Of a stretch of 64,000 nt of DNA, positions 43,474 to 52,057 are shown piece after piece. Numbering within the stretch: position 1 is the first letter of the stretch; each line of letters opens with the position of its first letter. A program made the position numbers and the translations under genes. A model generated the notes under the pieces. That model had not been told where the DNA came from and ran no database searches. It worked only from the letters and a program-made list of their open reading frames with translations. This stretch comes from Bacteroidales bacterium UBA1181 (lineage in GTDB: Bacteria > Bacteroidota > Bacteroidia > Bacteroidales > Paludibacteraceae), in NCBI GenBank assembly GCA_002310215.1, contig DBYR01000005.1, positions 1 to 64,000 on the forward strand. Direction: 5' to 3'.

Positions 43474-44157
43474 ATGAATAAATTCACAGAAAAAAATAGA
43501 TTTATCGAGTTGCTCAACTACAATCCGCAGCTGATCCTGATGTTGCCGAGATTTGGCATGAAATTAGGGTTCGGAGAGAAGCGGGTGGGGGAAATCTGCA
43601 AGATGAACGACGTGCCAGTATTCATGTTTCTCCTGTTGTGCAATGTCTATTCGTTTGACGATTACATGCCTTCTGACGAGGAGATAAAGGAGATTGAGGG
43701 GAAGACGCTCGTCGATTATCTGGTGGCGTCACATGATTACTACCTCAATCATCGGCTGAAGCACATTGAGAAGCATATTGTCAAGATAGCCAATGAGGCC
43801 GGGAAAATAGGGAATGTCCTGCTGCAATTCTTCAAAGAGTACGAAGGGGAGGTGGCCTCCCATTTCAAGACGGAGGAGGAGAAGATCTTCCCTTTCATAG
43901 CAAATGAAAAGTCGGGTATCAATCCGGACGAACTGGATATCCGGACCGTTTCGAAATCGCACGATAACATGGGCGACAAACTAAGTGACCTCACCAACAT
44001 CATTATCAAATATTTACCATCTGAGATTATGCCGAATGAACGTATCGGTGTTTGGTTCGACATCATCCAACTTTCCAAAGACCTTGATAAGCATGCGATT
44101 GTCGAGGAAAAGATATTGATGCCCTACATCAAATGGATAAAAGGATTGGATTCATGA
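43474..44157 (+). CDS. Hemerythrin-domain protein
   Basis: A 227-residue cytoplasmic protein from the ATG at 43474 (MNKFTEKNRFIELLNYNPQL); the frame is open further upstream, but this start matches the N-terminal helical segment typical of Bacteroidota relatives (RFGMKLGFGEKRV). The hemerythrin/HHE part begins near 85: SHDYYLNHRLKHIEKHI supplies the first His ligands, SHFKTEEEKIFPF the next His/Glu pair, KSHDNMGDKL another His and DKHAIVEEKILMPYI the last His/Glu. This pattern fits a di-iron site that could bind O2 or react with NO or peroxide. Its stop overlaps the start of the LuxR-type regulator (ATGA at 44154), so the pair is translationally coupled and probably a sensor-regulator unit. 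Confidence 0.85.
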   Translation: MNKFTEKNRFIELLNYNPQLILMLPRFGMKLGFGEKRVGEICKMNDVPVFMFLLLCNVYSFDDYMPSDEEIKEIEGKTLVDYLVASHDYYLNHRLKHIEKHIVKIANEAGKIGNVLLQFFKEYEGEVASHFKTEEEKIFPFIANEKSGINPDELDIRTVSKSHDNMGDKLSDLTNIIIKYLPSEIMPNERIGVWFDIIQLSKDLDKHAIVEEKILMPYIKWIKGLDS

Positions 44158-44747
44158 AAAAGAAAAATATTGTCATAATTGATTCTTCTTCCATCCTCGT
44201 CGAGGGATTGAAAACGATTGTCGAATCGAGCCCCGAATTCAAGGTGGGCAAGACTTATCGCGACAGCTTCGTCTCCGTGAACGTCCCCTTGCATGGCATC
44301 GACATCCTTCTGGTTGACCCCCGCATGTCTTCCGTCCCTCAATTCACGAAATTCATACGCGACTGCAGGGCTGGAAACGAGTCTATGGTGATCATTGCCC
44401 TGCAAACAGCCTATTTGCCCACACAGATGTTGGAACTCGTCGATGGAGTGATAGGGTTGGATGACGTCCCTTCCGCCATCATCTCCAAACTGAGAAACAC
44501 AAGCAACAAAAGTGAAGCCAGCACATCCTCCGACAACTGTGAACTCTCGCAAAGGGAGAAAGAGGTGCTCGTGTTAGTCGCTAAAGGAATGACGAACAAG
44601 GAGATAGCGGACCAACTGAACCTTTCCGTCTATACGGTGATCACCCACAGAAAAAACATCACGGCGAAAACAAACATTAAGTCAGTCTCGGGTCTTACCA
44701 TCTACGCCCTATTGAACAACCTGATCAGCCAGTCTGAGTTTGAATGA
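44154..44747 (+). CDS. LuxR-type regulator with degenerate receiver
   Basis: A 197-residue transcription regulator. The C-terminal 65 residues are a GerE/LuxR helix-turn-helix: LSQREKEVLVLVAKGMTNKE, then IADQLNLSVYTVITHRKNI. The N-terminal 120 residues look like a receiver: strand IVIIDSS and LLVDPRM with a possible phospho-Asp near 53. However, the second acidic residue of the usual pair is replaced (IDSS) and the conserved Lys after the fifth strand is absent (DGVIGLDD), so phosphorylation control is doubtful. The start is fixed by the ATGA overlap with the hemerythrin gene, which suggests that redox or gas signals, rather than a kinase, set its activity. This is inference. Confidence 0.85.
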   Translation: MKKKNIVIIDSSSILVEGLKTIVESSPEFKVGKTYRDSFVSVNVPLHGIDILLVDPRMSSVPQFTKFIRDCRAGNESMVIIALQTAYLPTQMLELVDGVIGLDDVPSAIISKLRNTSNKSEASTSSDNCELSQREKEVLVLVAKGMTNKEIADQLNLSVYTVITHRKNITAKTNIKSVSGLTIYALLNNLISQSEFE

Positions 44748-44938
44748 ACCGCTCATCGCCTCAATTCGACGAACCGTTTCGAGGTGGTTGGACCATGGGG
44801 GCGGCAAGACGAATCCCAAGATTCCATATCGCTGGAACCTTGGGGATCCTATACAATAAAAACAGATTAGATATTCCCTTTCGGAAACGATAGCAACAGT
44901 ATATCACCCCTTTTCATCCAGGGGAAGGCAAAAAAAAA
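44748..44938. other. Convergent intergenic region
   Basis: Between luxR (+) and DUF2023 (-). An imperfect hairpin CCCAAGATTCC / GGAACCTTGGG (about 44815-44847) may end transcription, but no T-tract follows on either strand. Confidence 0.4.
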
Positions 44939-45322
44939 TCATTCAATCGTTGAAGCGACGGAAGACAACGAAGCCGTGCGCCTTTTCCGTTCGCAATACC
45001 GGGAGCATTGTTTGCAGATGTCGTATCCTAACAGCATCCCTAACATGAAATCCTCTTCGGGGGTCAATTTGTTCAGCGGACGATCCAGGAATGAGCGAAT
45101 CACGTTCAAACACTCGGGTTCGCCAAAATATAGGTTTACGTTCCTATCGTTGACCCGCTGCGTAAGGTATGGGATGCCTGCGCTCTCCAATCGGCGACAC
45201 GCCATCTCCTTGTTGCGCACGTCCATCGTGTACAACACGAGGGGCCGCACCCCTTTTTTGAACTCATATATGTGGTTCGACAGGACCTTGAAATCGCCTG
45301 TGTTTATCAATGTCTGAATCAT
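44939..45322 (-). CDS. DUF2023 family protein
   Basis: A 127-residue protein of the DUF2023 family, recognised by the start (TGDFKVLSNHIYEFKKGVRP), the middle VNLYFGEPECLNVIRSFL and the Cys cluster CKQCSRYC near the end, and by its place directly after flavodoxin. The N-terminal half suggests an alpha/beta fold with no catalytic motif I know. Members nearly always sit next to a flavodoxin gene in Bacteroidota, and the Cys cluster hints at metal or Fe-S binding and a role in flavodoxin use, but no function is established. It lies 49 bp after fldA on the same strand. Confidence 0.8.
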   Translation of the reverse strand: MIQTLINTGDFKVLSNHIYEFKKGVRPLVLYTMDVRNKEMACRRLESAGIPYLTQRVNDRNVNLYFGEPECLNVIRSFLDRPLNKLTPEEDFMLGMLLGYDICKQCSRYCERKRRTASLSSVASTIE

Positions 45323-45371
45323 AAGCTACTCCCTTGTAAGATTCCACATCATATACATAAGCCCCTGTGCG

Positions 45372-45866
45372 CTATAGCGGCAGAGAGGCAACCCAACTGG
45401 CGATTCTGTCGTCGGTCTTAAATCCTTCGTTCACCTCGTCCAACGCCAAGCCGACGAAGTTCCCTCCCTCTACGGAAGCGGAGGAGTCGAAAGTGTAATC
45501 GGCTGTAGAGACCTCACCGACAAAGACTGCGCCTGAGCCGGACAATTCGCCTTTGATAATCCCCATGGCATCGCAAAACGTGTCGCTGAACGAACCGCTG
45601 TCTCCCAATCCGAACAAGGCAATCTTTTTCCCCGCCAGATTCGCGGACTTGAATTTCTTGATTCCGTCATACCAATCGTCCTGAAGCTCGCCTGATCCCC
45701 AGGTGGAACTGCCCAACACCAAGAAATCATAACCCTCAATCACGGAGACTTCCGCTTTCGCCACATTGTGGATGTCGGATGAACCTACGTTCAAAGCTCC
45801 CGCTATTCTTCCGGCCACGTCCTCGGTGGTCCCGGTACTACTGCCATAAAAAATTCCTATTTTCAT
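45372..45866 (-). CDS. fldA: Flavodoxin
   Basis: An FMN-containing electron carrier used in place of ferredoxin, often under iron limitation. The 164 residues from the ATG at 45866 read MKIGIFYGSSTGTTEDVAGR, with the phosphate-binding loop SSTGTTE near 9-15. The FMN-stacking segments are LGSSTWGSGELQDDW near 56 and a FGLGDSGSFSDTF segment near 88. The frame is open upstream to 45941, but the flavodoxin fold starts at this Met. A minus-strand promoter element is at 45928. Confidence 0.95.
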   Translation of the reverse strand: MKIGIFYGSSTGTTEDVAGRIAGALNVGSSDIHNVAKAEVSVIEGYDFLVLGSSTWGSGELQDDWYDGIKKFKSANLAGKKIALFGLGDSGSFSDTFCDAMGIIKGELSGSGAVFVGEVSTADYTFDSSASVEGGNFVGLALDEVNEGFKTDDRIASWVASLPL

Positions 45867-45927
45867 ATCTACACTAAATAAAATGGTTACTGATCGGCAG
45901 TCGTCATTATCCCGCCTTTCATCATCG

Positions 45928-45935
45928 CAAATATA
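45928..45935 (-). promoter_or_regulatory. Candidate promoter -7 element of fldA
   Basis: Read on the minus strand: TATATTTG, about 62 bp before the fldA start. No Fur-type box is evident to me. Confidence 0.5.
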
Positions 45936-45941
45936 TGCCAC

Positions 45942-46323
45942 TCCGATTAGCCGGGAAATAACGACAAATGGTGAAATGGCGCCGTTTCATTCCCTATAAT
46001 TGATTATTATTCCAAATAACATGTGGATATAAGTTAATTGCAAAACTCACGAGTATTGATTTAAAGATCTAAGTAACGTTGGCTCTAAAATTTTCCGCAA
46101 CTAACATCGGGTTATTCGCAGGGGTGCTTCTCTATTCTCCGAAAAGCCGCAGTTGCCACAGAACAAGAGGAGTTGAATCTTTCAGTCGTAGTATTTTTTG
46201 TCCGCTTACATTTTGAGCGCATATATATGGAACAAAAATCAAAAAGAGACCTCTATTGCCCCGATATGCACATTCCTGCGTAAAAAAAATCATCAATGAC
46301 TGCCACATTCTCAAAATAAATTT
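45942..46323. other. AT-rich intergenic region
   Basis: Between the divergent fldA and hppA units. I see no gene or repeat here. Confidence 0.5.
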
Positions 46324-46331
46324 TAACTTTG
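46324..46331 (+). promoter_or_regulatory. Promoter -7 element of hppA
   Basis: TAACTTTG, an exact TAnnTTTG match. The hppA start is 166 bp away, so the mRNA leader would be about 160 nt; its 3' half is unusually purine-rich (GAGGAAGAGTGATGGTGAGG and onward). Confidence 0.55.
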
Positions 46332-46497
46332 CTATGCAGTGTTAGTGAATTTATGTTAAAAAGCAGAAAAATGATTACCCACGACGAATTACCGGCGACA
46401 TAAGACGTGAAAGTGTTGCGAGTGAGGAAGAGTGATGGTGAGGTTGAATAGAGAAGTTGAAGAGTAGAGAAATATTGATTAATAATTTATATCGCTT

Positions 46498-48687
46498 ATG
46501 GGAAATTTAATTTATGTAGTTCTTGCGGCTTCGTTGGTAGCCCTGGGCTTCGCATTTATCTTCTATAGACAGATGCTGAAGGAGTCCGAAGGAACCGACT
46601 TGATGCAAAAGATTGCGGCTCATGTCCGCAAAGGTGCCATGGCGTACCTCAAACAGCAGTACAAAGTGGTGATTATCGTGTTCATCGTGCTTGCGGTCAT
46701 CTTCACCGTGATGGCATGCTTCGGTTTACAGAACAGTTGGGTGCCGTTCGCGTTCCTCACCGGAGGTTTCTTCTCCGGCTTGGCTGGCTTCTTCGGAATG
46801 AAGACCGCCACGTATGCTTCGGCTCGTACGGCTAACGCCGCCCGCCAAACATTGAACAACGGTTTGCAGGTTGCCTTCCGTTCGGGTGCGGTGATGGGTC
46901 TGACGGTTGTCGGCCTCGCATTGCTCGACGTTTCGGTGTGGTTCCTCATCCTCGACCACTTCATCCCGGCAGAGAATCACTTGATCATCATCACGACCAC
47001 CATGCTGACCTTCGGTATGGGTGCTTCCACGCAGGCGTTGTTCGCACGTGTGGGCGGTGGTATCTACACCAAAGCCGCTGACGTGGGCGCCGACTTGGTA
47101 GGTAAGACTGAATACAATATCCCTGAGGACGACCCTCGTAACCCTGCCACAATCGCCGACAACGTGGGTGATAACGTGGGTGATGTGGCTGGTATGGGTG
47201 CCGACCTCTATGAATCATACGCAGGCTCCATCCTGGCGACGATGGCCTTGGGTGCTTCCGCATTCGCCAGCTCAGCCGTTGAGGGCATGCAATTGAAGGC
47301 GGTGCTCGCCCCTTCATTGATCGCCGCAGTCGGTGTGGCATTGTCCATCATGGGTATCTTCTTGGTGAAGACCAAGGAGGATGCGGGCATGAAACAATTG
47401 CTGGCCGCATTGAGCCGTGGAACAAACACAGCCGCTGTGCTGATCGCCGTTGCCGCATTCTGCATCTTCGCATGGTTGTTCGGCACAGAAACGAGCCAGT
47501 GGTGGCAAATGTCCCTGTCGGTTGTGGTGGGTCTGTTCGCCGGTGTGATCATCGGTAAGGCAACTGAATATTACACTTCGCAGAGCTACCGTCCTACGCA
47601 GAAGGTTTCAGAGAGTTCACAGACGGGTCCTGCCACGGTGATCATCTCCGGTCTCGGCCTCGGTATGCTTTCAACGGCTATCCCTGTCGTGACGGTGGGT
47701 GTGGCCATCATTCTTTCCTACTTGTGCGCGAACGGATTCAACGTGGCATTCACGCCTGAGAATCTGAGCCTCGGCTTGTATGGTATCGGTATCGCCGCCG
47801 TGGGTATGCTCTCCACACTGGGTATCACATTGGCCACCGACGCTTACGGTCCAATCGCCGACAACGCAGGTGGTAACGCTGAGATGAGTAGCCTCGAACC
47901 AGAGGTCCGCAAACGTACCGACGCCCTCGACGCTCTCGGAAACACGACAGCAGCTACGGGTAAGGGCTTCGCCATTGGTTCCGCCGCATTGACGGCCTTG
48001 GCACTGTTGGCTTCTTACGTGGAGGAGATCAAGATGGCGCTGATCCGTACCGGCGAGGCTTTGCCGAACGGTATCGACGCTGCTCAAGCTTCATTGGTTG
48101 ACTTCATGAACGCCTATAACGTGAACCTGATGAACCCTATCGTGTTGGTGGGTGTCTTCATCGGCGCCATGATGGCTTTCGTCTTCTGCGGATTGACGAT
48201 GAACGCTGTGGGACGTGCCGCCCAGAAGATGGTTGAGGAGGTTCGCCGCCAGTTCAGCGAGATCTCCGGTATCCTCGAAGGTAAGGCGGATCCTGACTAC
48301 GCGCGTTGCGTGGCTATCTCCACGAAGGGTGCGCAGCGTGAGATGATGTTACCAGCCCTGATGGCGATCATCGTTCCAATCGTTACGGGTGTGATCCTTG
48401 GCGTGGCCGGTGTCCTCGGTCTGCTCATCGGAGGATTGAGTAGCGGTTTCGTGCTCGCCGTCTTCATGGCGAATGCCGGTGGCGCATGGGACAATGCGAA
48501 GAAGTATGTGGAGGAAGGCAATTTCGGAGGAAAAGGCTCTGACTGCCACAAGGCTACCGTCGTGGGCGACACGGTCGGCGACCCATTCAAGGATACGTCC
48601 GGTCCATCCCTGAACATCCTCATCAAGCTGATGAGCATGGTATCCATCGTGATGGCTGGTCTTACCGTGGCTATCCACATCCTTTAA
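46498..48687 (+). CDS. hppA: Membrane ion-translocating pyrophosphatase
   Basis: A 729-residue integral membrane enzyme that hydrolyses pyrophosphate and pumps H+ or Na+ across the inner membrane. About 16 hydrophobic segments are spread along the sequence. The pyrophosphate site is shown by DVGADLVGKTEYNIPEDDPR and by DNVGDNVGDVAGMGADLYESY, with a second acidic site in ATDAYGPIADNAGGNAEM and a third near the C-terminus (GDTVGDPFKDTSGP). The segment GNTTAATGKG near 481-490 has Ala where K+-independent enzymes have Lys, so this is predicted to be the K+-dependent class. Whether it pumps Na+ or H+ cannot be settled by eye. Single-gene unit. Confidence 0.95.
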   Translation: MGNLIYVVLAASLVALGFAFIFYRQMLKESEGTDLMQKIAAHVRKGAMAYLKQQYKVVIIVFIVLAVIFTVMACFGLQNSWVPFAFLTGGFFSGLAGFFGMKTATYASARTANAARQTLNNGLQVAFRSGAVMGLTVVGLALLDVSVWFLILDHFIPAENHLIIITTTMLTFGMGASTQALFARVGGGIYTKAADVGADLVGKTEYNIPEDDPRNPATIADNVGDNVGDVAGMGADLYESYAGSILATMALGASAFASSAVEGMQLKAVLAPSLIAAVGVALSIMGIFLVKTKEDAGMKQLLAALSRGTNTAAVLIAVAAFCIFAWLFGTETSQWWQMSLSVVVGLFAGVIIGKATEYYTSQSYRPTQKVSESSQTGPATVIISGLGLGMLSTAIPVVTVGVAIILSYLCANGFNVAFTPENLSLGLYGIGIAAVGMLSTLGITLATDAYGPIADNAGGNAEMSSLEPEVRKRTDALDALGNTTAATGKGFAIGSAALTALALLASYVEEIKMALIRTGEALPNGIDAAQASLVDFMNAYNVNLMNPIVLVGVFIGAMMAFVFCGLTMNAVGRAAQKMVEEVRRQFSEISGILEGKADPDYARCVAISTKGAQREMMLPALMAIIVPIVTGVILGVAGVLGLLIGGLSSGFVLAVFMANAGGAWDNAKKYVEEGNFGGKGSDCHKATVVGDTVGDPFKDTSGPSLNILIKLMSMVSIVMAGLTVAIHIL

Positions 48688-48737
48688 CGGGTGCATAAAA
48701 ACAAATGATTTTCTTGTGACAAAATCGTTTTTTTCAC

Positions 48738-48745
48738 TACCTTTG
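48738..48745 (+). promoter_or_regulatory. Promoter -7 element of pyrBI
   Basis: TACCTTTG with TTG at 48714-48716 and a 21-bp spacer, a good Bacteroidota promoter. Transcription should start near 48751. Confidence 0.7.
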
Positions 48746-48754
48746 CGATGTTAG

Positions 48755-48790
48755 ATGCATGACAATATGAAAGTGAAAAAACATTCATAG
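48755..48790 (+). CDS. Possible pyrBI leader peptide
   Basis: A short frame encodes MHDNMKVKKHS and stop; an internal ATG at 48767 gives MKVKKHS. It would begin within a few nucleotides of the predicted transcription start and end 14 nt before the terminator hairpin at 48805. Its placement suggests a leader peptide, but composition alone gives no proof. Confidence 0.35.
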   Translation: MHDNMKVKKHS

Positions 48791-48804
48791 AAAACTTAGG
48801 AAAA

Positions 48805-48838
48805 ACCAATGCGATTCGGTTCGCATTGGTTTTTTTTT
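48805..48838 (+). terminator. Attenuator-type terminator before pyrB
   Basis: ACCAATGCGA (48805-48814) pairs perfectly with TCGCATTGGT (48821-48830) around loop TTCGGT, followed by eight T. It lies downstream of the pyrB promoter and 17 bp before the pyrB start, so it must be bypassed for expression. Confidence 0.8.
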
Positions 48839-48855
48839 GAAAAAACATAACTGCT

Positions 48856-49764
48856 ATGGCTATAAAAAGTTTAGTATCCATTACGGACTACTCGAAGGAG
48901 AAGATCCTTCAGATCCTGGAGAAGGCGGCGGAGTTCGAAAAGAACCCGAACCAGAAAATCCTTGACGGGAAGGTGGTGGCCACCCTTTTCTTCGAACCAT
49001 CTACCCGCACAAGACTGAGTTTCGAGACGGCGGTGAACCGTCTGGGAGGACGCATCATCGGATTCGCCGACAAGGCTACCACCAGCGGCACCAAGGGTGA
49101 AACGCTCAAGGACACGATCATCATGGTGAGCAACTATGCGGACCTCATCGTCATGCGTAACCCGATCGAGGGCGCCGCACGCTACGCTTCGGAGGTCTCC
49201 CGTGTGCCGATCATCAACGCCGGCGACGGTGCCAACCAACACCCTACCCAGACCATGCTCGACCTCTACTCCATCAAGAAGACGCAGGGCAAGCTGGAGA
49301 ACCTGAAGATCTGCATGGTGGGCGACCTGAAGTACGGACGCACCGTCCACTCTCTGATCATGGCCATGTACCACTTCAACCCGACCTTCTCCTTCATCGC
49401 CCCTAAGGAGCTGGAGATGCCGGAGGAGTACAAGCTATTCTGCCACGAGCACAACATCCAATTCGAGGAACACACGGAGCTGAACGAGGCGAACATAGCG
49501 GATGCGGACATCCTCTACATGACCCGCGTGCAGAAGGAACGCTTCACCGACCTCTTCGAGTATGAGCGCGTGAAGGACGTCTACACCTTGCGCAACAAGA
49601 TGCTGGAAAACACCAAACCGAACATGCGCATTCTCCACCCTCTCCCAAGGGTGAACGAGATAGACCAAGACGTGGACAACAACGAGAAAGCGTACTACTT
49701 CGAGCAAGCCCGCAACGGTGTCTTCGCGCGCCAGGCGGTCATCTGTGATTTGTTAGGCCTTTAA
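48856..49764 (+). CDS. pyrB: Aspartate carbamoyltransferase catalytic subunit
   Basis: It transfers the carbamoyl group to aspartate in the first committed step of pyrimidine synthesis. The 302 residues have the carbamoyl-phosphate motif FFEPSTRTRLSFE near 49, the QHPTQTMLDLYSI stretch, and the aspartate-domain phrases MVGDLKYGRTVHSL and HPLPRVNEIDQDVD. It starts 17 bp after a strong terminator, indicating attenuation. pyrI follows 10 bp after the stop, as in enterobacterial pyrBI. Confidence 0.97.
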   Translation: MAIKSLVSITDYSKEKILQILEKAAEFEKNPNQKILDGKVVATLFFEPSTRTRLSFETAVNRLGGRIIGFADKATTSGTKGETLKDTIIMVSNYADLIVMRNPIEGAARYASEVSRVPIINAGDGANQHPTQTMLDLYSIKKTQGKLENLKICMVGDLKYGRTVHSLIMAMYHFNPTFSFIAPKELEMPEEYKLFCHEHNIQFEEHTELNEANIADADILYMTRVQKERFTDLFEYERVKDVYTLRNKMLENTKPNMRILHPLPRVNEIDQDVDNNEKAYYFEQARNGVFARQAVICDLLGL

Positions 49765-49774
49765 TCATTCAATA

Positions 49775-50251
49775 ATGAGCAACATGGAAAAAGAAAAAGG
49801 AACAAAAGAGTTGAAGGTCGCCGCCCTGAAGAACGGGACCGTCATCGACCACATACCATCGGAGAAACTGTTCAAGGTCATCTCCATCCTCGGCTTGGAG
49901 CACCTTCCGAACCAAGTCACCTTCGGCTACAACCTGGAGAGCAAACGCCTCGGGAAGAAAGCCATCATCAAGGTGGCCGACAAATACTTCACCCAGGCGG
50001 AGGTGAACAAAATCGCCATCACCGCCCCGTCCGCGAAGATCAACATCATCAAGGACTACGAGGTGAGCAAGAAGATGGAGCTGCAATTGCCTGACGAGAT
50101 CATCGGCACGGCCAAATGCCGCAACCCGAAGTGCATCACCAACAACGAGCCTATGCTCTCCAAATTCAGGACCATCGACAAGAGCAAGGCGCTCCTCAAA
50201 TGCTTCTACTGCGAACGCATCGCACAGGCGGAGGAGTTGGAGATATTGTAA
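49775..50251 (+). CDS. pyrI: Aspartate carbamoyltransferase regulatory subunit
   Basis: The regulatory chain that binds nucleotide effectors (CTP, ATP) and assembles with PyrB. The N-terminal allosteric domain reads LKVAALKNGTVIDHIPSEKL. The C-terminal zinc domain has the four Cys ligands in the order C-x4-C (KCRNPKC) and C-x2-C (KCFYCERI). At 158 residues it is of normal length. The start could be ATG 49775 or the in-frame ATG at 49784. A terminator follows at 50301. Confidence 0.96.
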   Translation: MSNMEKEKGTKELKVAALKNGTVIDHIPSEKLFKVISILGLEHLPNQVTFGYNLESKRLGKKAIIKVADKYFTQAEVNKIAITAPSAKINIIKDYEVSKKMELQLPDEIIGTAKCRNPKCITNNEPMLSKFRTIDKSKALLKCFYCERIAQAEELEIL

Positions 50252-50300
50252 GATTGCCCAGGACGCACGGATGCGCGTCATCGGATGGCATAACACCCTA

Positions 50301-50334
50301 AACAGCGGAGCATGATTGTTCCGCTGTTTTTTTT
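50301..50334 (+). terminator. Intrinsic terminator of pyrBI
   Basis: AACAGCGGA pairs with TCCGCTGTT (50320-50328); a run of T continues to 50334. Confidence 0.9.
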
Positions 50335-50356
50335 GTAAATCAATACATCATAGGCA

Positions 50357-51862
50357 TTAAATACCATCCAGCACCTTTCGGAAGCAGGCAATCCCCTCTT
50401 CCATGCTTGCGATGATTTCCGCCGCAATCTCATCGGGTTCGGGCAGGTTGTCAAGGTCGGTGAGGCTCTTGTCCTTGATCCAGAAGATGTCGAGGTTGGT
50501 CTTGTCGCGGGTGATGATCTCGTCGTAGGTGAACTTGCGCCAACGGCCTTCGGGATTCGACTCGCTCCACGTTTCGGTGCGAAGGTTGCGGTTTTCGGGA
50601 TTGTAGCATTTAATGAAATCGGCTAAATCCTCAAATGTCAGAGGCGACTTCTTGAGCGTGTGATGAATGTTGGTTCGATAGTCGTAAATCCAAATGTCCT
50701 TGGTCTGCACATCCTTGCTGGCTGGGCGGTTGTCGAAGAACAAAACATTGGCTTTCACGCCATTGGCATAGAAAATGCCCGTGGGCAGACGCAGAATAGT
50801 GTGCAACTCGGTGGTTTTCATCAGTTGCTTGCGGATTTCCTCGCCTGCACCACCTTCGAACAGCACATTGTCGGGCAAGACAACAGCCGCCTGACCGTTG
50901 ATTTTCAGCAAGGTCTTGATATGCTGAAGGAAATTCAACTGCTTGTTGGACGTTGTCTCCCAAAAATCCTGACGGTTGTAACTCAAATCCTCTTTCTCCA
51001 CCTCGCCGTCCTCGTTGGTAATGGTTATGCTGCTCTTTTTGCCGAAAGGCGGATTGGTGAGCACATAGTCGTAGCGGTTGCCTGTGTCGGACACAAGGGC
51101 GTCGTTAGGCGAAATGAAATCCTCGCTGTCGAGTTCGCCGATGTTGTGCAGATAAAGGTTCATCAGGCACAGACGGCGCGTGTTGGCCACAATCTCGTTG
51201 CCGAAGAATGTCTTTTTCTTCAGAAACTGCTTCTGGTCTTTGTTGAGCGACTGAGCGGCGATATAGTCGTAGGCGGCAAGGAAGAAACCGCCCGTGCCGC
51301 AGGCAGGGTCGATAATGGTCTTTTCGGGCTTGGGACGCACGCACGCCACCATAGCACGAATCAATGCACGGGGTGTAAAATATTGTCCTGCGCCGCTTTT
51401 GGTATCTTCGGCGTTCTTTTCCAAAAGACCTTCGTAAATCTTGCCCTTCACATCGGAACCCATCAGCGACCAATTCTCGCGGTTGATCATCTCAATGACG
51501 CGCAACAGTTTGGCAGGGTCTTGAATCTTGTTCTGGCTCTTGGTGTAAATCTGTCCCAACATTCCCTTCTCGGTGGCAAGGCTGCGAAGCATCTGCACAT
51601 AGTAGGCTTCGAGTTCCGCACCGCGCTTGCTTGTGAGCGTCTCCCAATCGCACATTTCGCCATCGGCAATCTCCTTGCCTTCGGCATCCTTCAGGTGCGG
51701 AAATTTCAGTCCCTTGTTGTAAGGCGGTTTGTTCATCTCATCCGCCATCTTCAGGAAGAGCAGATAGGTGATTTGCTCCAAATAGTCACCATAACTCACG
51801 CCATCGTCGCGTAGGACGTTGGCCATATTCCATATTTTTGATATGATTGCTGATTCTGTCAT
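50357..51862 (-). CDS. hsdM: Type I restriction-modification methyltransferase (HsdM)
   Basis: Adenine methyltransferase subunit of a type I system; with HsdS it methylates, with HsdR added it restricts. The 501 residues contain an N-terminal helical HsdM domain (SKIWNMANVLRDDGVSYGDY), the SAM motif DPACGTGGFFLAAYDY near 185 and the catalytic NPPFGKKS near 268. It is complete and typical. Unusually it is the last gene of the island and is separated from hsdS by 250 bp holding a candidate promoter and operator repeats, so it may be expressed independently of hsdR. Confidence 0.95.
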   Translation of the reverse strand: MTESAIISKIWNMANVLRDDGVSYGDYLEQITYLLFLKMADEMNKPPYNKGLKFPHLKDAEGKEIADGEMCDWETLTSKRGAELEAYYVQMLRSLATEKGMLGQIYTKSQNKIQDPAKLLRVIEMINRENWSLMGSDVKGKIYEGLLEKNAEDTKSGAGQYFTPRALIRAMVACVRPKPEKTIIDPACGTGGFFLAAYDYIAAQSLNKDQKQFLKKKTFFGNEIVANTRRLCLMNLYLHNIGELDSEDFISPNDALVSDTGNRYDYVLTNPPFGKKSSITITNEDGEVEKEDLSYNRQDFWETTSNKQLNFLQHIKTLLKINGQAAVVLPDNVLFEGGAGEEIRKQLMKTTELHTILRLPTGIFYANGVKANVLFFDNRPASKDVQTKDIWIYDYRTNIHHTLKKSPLTFEDLADFIKCYNPENRNLRTETWSESNPEGRWRKFTYDEIITRDKTNLDIFWIKDKSLTDLDNLPEPDEIAAEIIASMEEGIACFRKVLDGI

Positions 51863-51871
51863 AAATATTCA

Positions 51872-52057
51872 GTCAAATAACCGTCAAATAAAAATATTGC
51901 TGTTTTTCAGAATGTTATATTGTTTTACATTAGTAAATATTCTTCGCAGTCAAATAAAGCCATACTCATATTTGAATGCCATATTTAACTTTAGGTAGTG
52001 CAAAGTTAAATATAACTATCCATATTTAAGTTTATCGGTCCGAAAGTTAAATATGGC
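51872..52057 (-). promoter_or_regulatory. hsdM promoter region with nested repeats
   Basis: On the minus strand TAACTTTG (52001-52008) is an exact -7 element facing hsdM. Around it is a perfect 15-bp inverted repeat, GCCATATTTAACTTT (51978-51992) and AAAGTTAAATATGGC (52043-52057). There is also an extra direct copy of AAAGTTAAATAT at 52002-52013 that overlaps the promoter, and a related CCATATTTAAGTTT at 52020. Nearer hsdM, GTCAAATAA occurs three times (51872, 51883, 51949). The arrangement looks like an operator bound by a repressor. Confidence 0.6.

Noticed and set aside
44812..44847. Strong terminator between luxR and DUF2023
   Set aside because: The hairpin has a mismatch and no T-tract on either strand, so it is only mentioned within the intergenic entry.
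46132..46314. A 60-codon minus-strand frame upstream of hppA
   Set aside because: Cys- and Phe-rich with no recognisable features; AT-rich intergenic DNA produces such frames.
46352..46402. A 16-codon frame (MLKSRKMITHDELPAT) in the hppA leader as a leader peptide
   Set aside because: No biased codon run, no terminator behind it and no link to a metabolite; expected by chance.
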